Positions 56,036 through 64,000 of a DNA stretch of 64,000 nt are shown one piece after another. Under the pieces are notes generated by a model. The model searched no databases, had not been told where the DNA came from, and saw only the letters and a program-made list of their open reading frames with translations. The DNA is taken from the NCBI RefSeq assembly GCF_047495875.1, contig NC_092497.1, forward strand, positions 6,230,937 through 6,294,936. Reading direction: 5' to 3'. Position numbers and translations under genes: made by a program. The stretch's first letter is position 1. Each line of letters begins with the position of its first letter. The stretch comes from Pithys albifrons albifrons. Lineage: Eukaryota; Chordata; Aves; Passeriformes; Thamnophilidae.

Positions 56036-57914
56036 TGTACCCATTGCTATGGGATTGAAATGATTAACATCAGAAAGCACACAAAGAAGTCATAAAAATT
56101 ACTACAGTAACCATGGAGTTACTCCAGTGCGGCATATGCCCCTCAGTAGGGCTTTCTGCAGAATTTTAAGTAATTCCCTTGATTGACTCTTTCACAGGAG
56201 CTCAGCAGTTCCAGGACAGCACCACTGGTTTCAGCCACAGGCAAAGCTGACAGTTTCCTAAGGCAGATGATTGCTAATGGGAATAATGCAGTTATAGTAT
56301 TATTCTCTTTTGTTGGCATAGTAAAAAGGCAGATCTGCAGTTATTGCCCCTGAGTGAGTGGCTGTGGGAGAAGTTGACTTTTTCAGAGGAGAAGGTATTT
56401 TCAGTCAACAGCATCAATTGTCTGCTTTCCATCAGTCAGTCATCCCTTTCCATCCTAACCATGGTAACAGAAGCAGCAGTCCTACCTTTCTAATTCCTTT
56501 TTTTTTTAATACCCCTTTCCTTTATATATTTTTCTTTTTTATTTACTTTTACCTTCCCTTCCTATAATCCCAGCTCAACTTACTGACTGGAGTGGTAAAC
56601 TCACTTTCCCCCTACAAGAGATAGGTGTTGCTGCCAAGAGCTCTTGTGTTTGCTTTTGTTCCCATTCAGGCTCTTGTGCTGTAACTCCAGGCAATAATTA
56701 AGATATTTCATCTGAGCAAGACTTCTGATTTTTCTTTTCTCCTTACCAAGTTTCAACTGCTTAAAATAGAAATGCTTAATAAAGGAAAAAGAATGAATTT
56801 TGATGCTACCAACTGTTAAGCAATTTAAGTTGTAACTGTACAAACCTTAGCGTAAATGAACCTTAGTCTTGGAGCTGCATGATCAAATGCAGTTACAGAA
56901 TAATTTAGACCAGTAGAATATTTCAGTAAAGAAATAGAAATTCATTCTGGGCACATTTAAAGCTCTCACTTGTCACTTGCTCCTGAGAGCCAGATTCCAG
57001 ACAGATGTGTAAGTTCCTGAACAAGCTTAGAATAAATTGTTCAACTTCATATCACTAGCTGGGATTGTCAGCTGATGATTCCCAACCCTACAATATCTTG
57101 CCGGTGTGACAGAATTTGATAGTTTCCAGAAAGTTATACAGACAACTAGCATATAAATATCCAGACAAAAGATAGTCTATGCTGAGAGTAGCTTATTACC
57201 TTCTGGGTCAACAGCTCTTCTCTTACTGCAGTATTCTTATTACAAGACTATTTTTAAATTACTAATAACACAGAAAGGGATCAGAGGTCACAATAATGAC
57301 CACTGTAGTATCTTCAATTTTATGGCCCAAATGATTGAACAGGGGATTGAATATTAGAAACCATATATTTTATCTGAAAACTAACCTATGGCCAAGTAGA
57401 AACCCTAGATGAGTTATTTTATTGCATCATGTCTCAGCTATCAATAAACTGAGCATAATGACACTTCACACCTTTAAATACTAGAGCATGGGGAAAAAAA
57501 AGGGAGTTTATAAATGTGACATAGTATTACTGGTAAAAAGACTTAAAATATTAAAGTATATTATTGCTTTCCACTATATTTTTAAATTCTGTGGCCTCAC
57601 CATTTATCTCTGGGTATCAATATTTCAAATCTTTAAAACAGCTTTGACAGTGGTCATTTCAGTTCCCATTGAAGCCCAGACACTTAAACAGTTCACTGTT
57701 CTTGGAATACATATATGATGTCTTACAATTAATGCTGTACTTCTTGATAGGTGTAGCCATTGGGAATGACATGATTGGTCTCCATAGTTCATTGACAGAG
57801 GAAGCCAAAAATGGAGTAAGTGGCTTACTCTTCACATTCTCTTCCTCACTGGTGTTGTATTCTCCACATTCCTTAACCAAATGGAAAGATATCAGCATCT
57901 GTTAAAAGTTCAAA
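56036..57914. other. Unique AT-rich non-coding DNA
   Basis: Nothing recognised. Confidence 0.5.
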
Positions 57915-57938
57915 GGGGTGGGGGGAGGGGGGAAGGGG
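57915..57938 (+). other. G-quadruplex-type G-run cluster
   Basis: Four G runs (GGGG, GGGGGG, GGGGGG, GGGG) separated by one- or two-base loops fit the intramolecular G-quadruplex pattern. It lies about 350 bp left of the LTR at 58,289. Confidence 0.6.
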
Positions 57939-58288
57939 TCCTTTAGAAAATGTTTCTCTCCCTACCAACACAAAGGTTTTGGGAGCTGAACGGCCAGGAC
58001 TGACAACAAAGGTGTGGTTAATGATTCCAAATTAATAGTGGGGTGGAGGTGAGGAAGAGCCATTCAGCAGCTGGGAGATGGAGAGGCTTTTCCTGTGTGA
58101 TGGTTTCACTTTGTTTTGTGCAACTGCTGCGACTAGAAGCCACCATTCTGCTGAGCTGGTGAGAGCTCCTTCTGGCTCTGCTCTTTTCCCCTTTCCCCCT
58201 CCATCGCTGGGCACCCAGAGCTTGAGAGAGAGAGAGAGAGAGAGAGAATTGACCTGTGGCCCTGAGCCTCCATTTGCACAACACACTG
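57939..58288. other. GC-richer DNA left of the LTR, with a (GA)n
   Basis: It may be a longer part of the same LTR, or a separate repeat. A (GA)n microsatellite lies at 58,222-58,247. Frames here are low-complexity and not convincing. Confidence 0.45.
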
Positions 58289-58683
58289 TGTAAGAGCTGA
58301 CAGGGTGGCAAGGTCACTGTGAGACAGCCTGAGAGCCAGGTAAACAACTTCAGACCCGAGGTAAACATAGACCTGGTGATGCCAGGCGATAGCTGCTTGG
58401 TGCATGATTGCTGGCTCCCAGCCAATGAGAGCAGACCACCGCTGCGTGGTCAGAGACCTTCAGCCTATCCAAAGTTGTTGTTGTCCTCATGTTCACTCCA
58501 AAACCCTATATAAGTTGTTTACCCCCGAATAAAGTTTGAACGTTCCTTGATTTTAAGCTGAGCGTACGGCTCTGATCTCTATGAGAAAAAGCACATACGA
58601 CTAGAAGCCCGAACCCAGGGTACCGTGCGAGGTGAGCCGGCGAGGACACGGAAAATCCTCCCCTCCACCTCACCACTGTTACA
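58289..58683 (+). mobile_element. Probable ERV LTR (boundaries uncertain)
   Basis: The ends TGTAA and TTACA are inverted copies. Between them lie CCAAT (58,422-58,426), TATATAA (58,507-58,513) and AATAAA (58,528-58,533), then a 150-bp GC-rich tail, as in U3-R-U5. The poly-A signal sits only 21 bp after the TATA box, so it would lie in U3 just before the transcript start, unlike the nested LTR at 36.3 kb. I found no matching target duplication, so the left end may be further out. Confidence 0.6.
58422..58533 (+). promoter_or_regulatory. LTR promoter and poly-A signal cluster
   Basis: CCAAT, TATATAA and AATAAA occur in this order within 112 bp. Activity is unknown. Confidence 0.55.
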
Positions 58684-61600
58684 CCAGCTGAGTTGTGGCA
58701 CTGCCACCTGCTGTCCAGAAATATAATTGCACTGGGAGGAAACTACAGGGTTTGCGGCTGTTTTTGGTGCTGGGGAAGTAGTTTGTGCTAGTCTCTTTAC
58801 AGTTATATCCAGATATAGATCTATAGATATATAGATATATAAAAGTTAAGAACAATTATCCTTCTTATATACATTTTCTAATTAAAATTCTTTTAAATTT
58901 AATAAAGGCTGAAGTAGTTATTTAGGAGGAGTCCCCTCTTCTACTCTTGGTAGACACTTTGGTTTTCTTTAAATGAGGACAGCATCCAACATATTCTCTT
59001 AACATTTACGAACAAAACTTCGTCTAGTTCCACCAGGCATCTTTTCTGCTTATTCTACATTCTTCGTTTGTTCTTGCCTGAACCTTTGCACTGCATGTGT
59101 AACTATCTCACAAATTTCTGTTTCCCCCTTGGTGATCACATATTATTTAAAAATTTGTGCTTTACTTTATTAAAAATATGCTGTTTCCTGTGCTATAGTG
59201 ATGTTATATGGCAGCATCACAGTGCTACAAAATGCTTATATGCCACTCATAGTTACCCTATTTCATTATGTTTATATTATCTTTGAGGCAAATATTAAAT
59301 CTTTGTTCTTAGTATCTTCCTATTTTGCAGCTTTAGCAAGACCATCTTTGGATAAATCTCTAAAGCAAAATAAGCAAAGAAAGTCCAAAACCTTAAGTCA
59401 TAGCACAACCAGCATGGTTTGCCAAATTTCTCATTCTAAAATAAAAGTTCAAATTTATTTTTTCAATAAAATTAGCAGTAAGACTGGGGGGAAAAAATGT
59501 GCATGGTGGACAAGAAAATTCTTCCTATAGGAACTCACTCAATGCCATGCATTTTCATGTTAGATGCTTTAGTCTTGAGGTCTTTTATTCCTAGAAATTT
59601 TGCATAAAGCAAAATCCACTAAATTAGTACAAACATAAATAAATAGACAGTAATATCCTCACCGTTTTTAAAAATGTGGAGTTTATTTTCAGGGCATATT
59701 TAATGTACTGTGATGGAAGACACAATAAATCCCTGTGGTGCTGTGTCTGATATGTTACAGCTTTAATGGTAGGAACCTTCCAAAAACAGAGATTCAAGTC
59801 AACAGAGAGGTAAAATCTACTTTAACATAAAACAGTTCACTGATTTCAAACTAAATTACTGTGGAAAATTTATTTTTCTTAAGATTGGGTTATTTTGACC
59901 TTTCATTTCATTTCATTTCATTTGAAGATTAAAAGGGCTGTCAAAAAGATAAGGATATTTGAGGAGCAGAAGTTCTGTATTTTGATCATCTCTAATAAGG
60001 CATGTTCCATGTTCCAAGTATACAAACCATCTCAATTACCGTTGATTAGAATATATCTCTAACAGAATGAAGTTACCGACTGGTTTCTGAATCTCTTAAA
60101 AGAGAAAGAGAAAATTATGAAGATCCTTCCCATTAGGAGGAATTCTCCTAACCGCATAAATTACTTGTCTAAATCTTCCAATGGAGCAATTTTTTTTGTT
60201 TGTTTTTGGTGTTTTTTTAATACATGTTTTCTCCACTGAGTTTTGGAGAACTGCATTTCTTTAGAGAATCTTGCCTCATGTTTAATACATTTTTAGCTTA
60301 ATAATAGTTGGTGCCAGTGAGCTCCACCAGCCTATTAATAGGTTTAATTTGAAATAGCTTTTCTTTTGATCATTTTTGATCTATTGTCTTTCAAAACCTT
60401 TCTTATATTTTCAGAGGCATGTGGAAGAATATTCAGGAATATCTAATACATTTCTATAAAATTAATTGCTCCTTATATAACCCTTATGTTATTTTTCTTT
60501 GTCTCCAAACAAAAAGTCACCAGTGCTTTTATGTCTCCTAACTAGCTGGCATTTTGAGGCTAGACAACTAAAACATACAGGTTCCAAGGCAGCATTAAAT
60601 AGAGTGTTTATTTAAACATCTTCTGAATTCTGTTTGTCTACTTGACTTAACTGCTGACTTAAATGCAGTAAGGAGGCATTTTAACACCATTAGTATCTGG
60701 ATTCCAGCCAAAGAAAATCTCCTTACTTTATATCCCTTTAGACTACATTGATGAAATAGCCTAAAAGTAGGTTTGGTGTTCATTAATTCATTTTAAATGG
60801 AAGGGGAACTTACAGACTGTGTCACAGGGAGACAAAAACCAAGGTTCTGAAGGTTAAAGGTTCGATCCTTGCTTGGATGTTGCCTAATGTAAGTAACAAC
60901 ATGGATGTTTGGTTTTGTACGATTACAGGAGAATATAATCCTAAGTAGTATGGCAACTTCAGTCAGAATACACTTTTTAAATTGTGTTGAAAAGACTCTG
61001 TTTCTCCTCTTTCAGTCCAAGATGACTTCTTTCCTGCCCCTCTCCCCTCCCTTGAGTTTATGCCTTTAGCACAATGAAATTAAGCAGTCCAGATTTCAAA
61101 TGCAAACTGCTCAGGGAAAAGATGCTAAGTGATTCCAAGTGTTTTGTTAAGAGCCACTGTTTAAGTAAACATTACAAATTATGGTTATGTAGTATATGAT
61201 GTAGATTGAAGCCCTTGAGCAATGTATTATTCATAAAATATATCACTTTATCAGTTTGATCATGTTTCTTTTCTTTAAAGAAGAATATGACAAGGAATTC
61301 AGTCCTGTTACTAAGGTAGCATATACAATAGTGGGAAAGATACATCCTTGTAAGATTCATTTGCTTTTTCAGACCAAGTCTTTGATTATCTGGAGAAAAT
61401 ATGTGATATTCTTAACATGTCCTTTCATTGATAGAGCAGATCTAGCACACACTGCTACTAGAAAGAATATTATACAGTAATTTCAATCGCGCAGTTGATG
61501 GTGTCATCATTTTAGTTGTCTGTAGTTTGTTTATATTTTATGCTTTGCTTCTTTGTATTTATTTTGGAAGTCATTCTCCAATTAAAAAAAAAAATCCATG

Positions 61601-61909
61601 GCACTATTCCTATGAAAAACTATACTACAACATATCAAATATAGCTTAAGTTTATAGGCTTAGCTCTATTTACGTAGCGTTGTATGAGGCTCTATCAGGA
61701 ACCAGGGCAATCTTGGAAAGAAGAAAATGCTCACACAACACAGGAATTGAATAATGTGCAACCACTGGCATTGGGCTTCTTTGTGCATGTATTCTATTCT
61801 GTGATGATAGGTCAGTGGTGGTATGGATACATTCACTATCTGTTACATTTATGTAAGGAGGCATGGCCATGAGGGAGCAAAGCATTTTGGCAAAATTTAC
61901 AGGCTCAAT
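58684..61909. other. AT-rich non-coding DNA with minor repeats
   Basis: Includes an ATAGAT-type patch (58,797-58,842), a (TTTCA)n (59,907-59,932) and a G/T tract (60,190-60,220). At 60,862-60,872 the word GGTTCGATCC resembles a tRNA B box within possible SINE debris. No gene was seen. Confidence 0.5.
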
Positions 61910-62669
61910 CTTCTCTGGGGACTCCCCCTTGTCGTGGGGGAGAAGCTTGCATGCCCTCTTGAGGTTGTGTGCTATGCTGGCAGTGGTTTGTGCCTCTGGT
62001 AGGGTCTCCCATGCCAGACAGGTCTCAGCTGATGGGTCAGACAAAGTGTGTCCATGGGCAGGATGGGCTCACTAGACCTCTGGCAACCACCCTAGGAGAG
62101 GGACAACTCTAACTCCAAACCCGGGCAGATAGAGCTCACTTAGCCCTGTAAGGCCATCCATCTAAGAATACTTTAACCAAACTTACAGCCTGAGGTATTC
62201 GCTGTCACCATCCAAGCTGACTCGGCCCTGGCAGATGAACCTTAGGAGTGAAGGGTGGGACTAGTTCTGTGCACACTGTGCCTCACCTAAAATATCCATT
62301 GCACAGGTTCGAAGGACACACCCACATTGCAAAGCCCTGTAGTGACAGGTGAGGGTTGAAATGGCAGGCAATAGGAAGTCACTGGAAGAGGCCGACCTAA
62401 CCCTGCGTGCAGGTGGTTCAGGATATTGGTCATTCGAGCCTTGACCACGGAGATGACAGTCTTGTGGGGCAGCATCCTGAAAGACCAAGCAGCCTTTTCT
62501 AAGGACAGCACAGCTTGCTCCACACAGAGAGGGGTCTGGAAAAGGTGGCCTAAACAAAGCTCATCTCCACACCCGGTTGGATAACTGCAGCCAGCCAGCA
62601 TCTTGTCATGTGGTCAAACAAAGACAAAGAGAATTCAAAGGCATACACGTGCCTGCAAAGGTGTGTTCA

Positions 62670-63500
62670 AATTAACACTCACATGCTGGAACATCAGAGC
62701 CATGCTTGATACTGTGGATGGTGGATGTCCTGAGCGTCATTCTGTTCTAATTGCCCAAGAACTGTCATGACTCAACATTGACATTGCTGCTCTAAGTGAA
62801 GTTCAACTTCATGAGGAAGGCAGCCTTAAAGAACATGGTGCTGGCTACACACTCTACTGGTCAGGCAAACCCAAAACCAAAAGACACCTTTCAGGAGTTG
62901 GCTTCATGATTAAAAACTCCATTGCCTCCAAACTTGAAAATCTGCTGACTGGTCATTCCGATCACATTATGTCCTTATGCCTCCCTCTACACAACAAGCA
63001 ACATGTTGTTAGTGTATATGCCCCAACTCTCCAAGCTGACCAAGGGAAAAAGACAAATTTTACACTGACCTGTGCCACCTCACCCAAAATGTTCCTGCAG
63101 CTGATAAGATCATAATCCTTGGTGACTTCAGTGCCAGAGTAGGTAAGAATTCTGAAGCCTGGAAAGGAGTCCTGGGCAAGCATGGCCTTGGAAACTGCAA
63201 TGACAATGGATGCCTCCTGCAAGAGATTTGTGCAGAACAGCAGTTCACCATCACCAACACCACCTTTCAACAGAAAGACAGCCTGAAGACAACCCCGATG
63301 CATCCTTGATCCAAGCACTGGCACCTCATGACTATATCTTAGTGCAACAGTGAAATGTTGGTGATGTCCGTCATACTCCAGTGATGCCCAGTGCAGAATG
63401 TCAAACACACCACCGCCTTGTGCATTGCAAACTTAACCTCCACTTTAAGCCCAAACCTAAGAGAGGTGGTATTCCAAGGAGGAAGCTCTAAGTTAACAAT
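62670..63500 (+). pseudogene. AviRTE-like endonuclease of copy 2 (broken)
   Basis: Frames give LTLTCWNIRAMLD (WNIR intact), NIDIAALSEVQLHEEG, GAGYTLYWSGKPK, GVGFMIKNS, VSVYAPT and, after a shift near 63,040, ILGDFSARVGKNSEAWKG (GDF kept, the usual Asn changed to Ser). A stop replaces a residue before NIDIA, and small deletions disrupt the HWHLIDY and TDHH regions near 63,330-63,400. It is therefore inactive by lesions independent of those in copy 1. Confidence 0.82.
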
Positions 63501-64000
63501 CTTCAAACAGCTGCAGTGAGAGACAGCTTCCAGGTACACCTTCAAACTAGACTTGAAGGCCATCCCACAGATCTCTCTCCTAAAGCACTTAGGCAAAATA
63601 TTAAAAATAGCATCCTGCAGACCTCGGAAGAATCCTTAGGGTTCTCCTTCAAAAAAACCCCAAAGACGGGTTTGATGAAAACAATCAAGAGAACCAGAAA
63701 ATGTTTAAAAATAAGTAAATTGCTCATCAGGCACACCTTGCTCAGTCACCTTGCCATATAAAAAAAGCCGCCTTTCATCTTGCATGCAGTAAGCACCAAC
63801 AGAAACTTGAAGACATCCAGAACAAATGGTAGCTCAACCTAGCAGAAAAGACACAACTATGCACAGGTTTGTGTGACCAAAGAGGGTTCTATGAGGCCCT
63901 GAAAGCAGTGTACGGACTCACACACCAGGTTCAAAGCCTCATACTCAGTGCAGATGGCCAAATGCTTCTCACAGATAAAACCTCCATCCTGAACCGATGG
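63500..64000 (+). pseudogene. AviRTE-like linker of copy 2 (broken, partial)
   Basis: Contains the counterparts of SILQTSEESLGFSFKK, then HQAHLAQ- and NKWWLSLAEKTQL-like words out of frame, and LTDKTSILNRW at the window end, in the order seen in copy 1 (2793-3179). Several indels and at least one A-rich disruption (about 63,700-63,765) break it. Confidence 0.7.

Larger units (their letters stand above)
61910..64000 (+). mobile_element. AviRTE-like retrotransposon copy 2, cut by the window edge
   Basis: It starts with CTTCTCTGGGGAC, the same 5' end as copy 1, and runs rightward out of the window. It contains the 5' leader (61,910-about 62,660), the endonuclease (about 62,670-63,500) and the endonuclease-RT linker up to the last base. 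The RT lies beyond the edge. The copy has stops and frameshifts of its own, different from those of copy 1. A complete 5' end suggests it inserted near full length; the flanking duplication cannot be checked here. Confidence 0.85.

Noticed and set aside
58018..58425. 135-codon minus-strand frame
   Set aside because: Overlaps a (GA)n microsatellite and LTR sequence; S-L repeats come from the microsatellite.
1..64000. CRISPR arrays, bacterial operons or phage genes
   Set aside because: The direct repeats found are microsatellites or transposon copies. Nothing bacterial is present, and the element content is that of a bird.

Overview
This window reads as a bird nuclear genome: AT-rich, non-coding, and without any protein-coding gene I can recognise. 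The avian assignment rests on the mobile elements. CR1 LINE copies of several ages occur, some ending in the characteristic ATTCTATG-type octamer tail. There are several solo LTRs of kinds common in bird genomes. Two copies of an RTE-clade LINE closely resemble AviRTE, a retrotransposon known from a limited set of bird lineages and from filarial nematodes. If that identification is right, the host belongs to an AviRTE-carrying bird lineage. I cannot name the species.

Layout. At 1-953 an AT-rich stretch carries an unusually stop-poor but broken reading frame. A near full-length AviRTE-like copy (960-4976, minus strand, 6-bp target duplication) is inserted at its end. From about 5 to 21 kb there is unique AT-rich DNA with CR1 relics (6.56, 11.75-12.35, 14.74-15.53, 17.27 kb) and a 600-bp solo LTR (21.01-21.61 kb, 4-bp duplication). 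From 22 to 30 kb there are CR1 tails, a GC-rich LTR-like block (27.36-28.75 kb) and a MIR-like relic. At 30.19-32.91 kb lies the longest CR1 copy, with endonuclease and reverse transcriptase reading frames that are frameshifted and carry a mutated catalytic box. At 36.08-37.09 kb one solo LTR is interrupted by another. A further solo LTR sits at 40.99-41.47 kb. At 48.01-48.78 kb there is a long TTCC tetranucleotide array with an internal heptamer block. At 53.17-53.54 kb is the most interesting element, and at 58.29-58.68 kb another LTR. A second AviRTE-like copy runs off the right edge from 61.91 kb on the plus strand.

The highlight is the short retroposon at 53,166-53,541. It is bounded by a perfect 11-bp target duplication. 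In order it contains a tRNA-Gln-like head with A and B boxes, a partial 5S rRNA-like module, a piece matching the AviRTE-like 5' untranslated region of the two LINE copies in this same window, and the terminal ~50 bp of the LINE 3' end with a short tandem tail. A 5'-truncated relative lies at 46,620-46,704 with its own 7-bp duplication. Autonomous LINE and dependent SINE therefore coexist in one window, and the SINE's body looks like an internally deleted LINE. No CRISPR arrays, operons or functional RNA genes are supported. The rest is non-coding DNA with microsatellites and many A/C-rich (or G/T-rich) low-complexity tracts.
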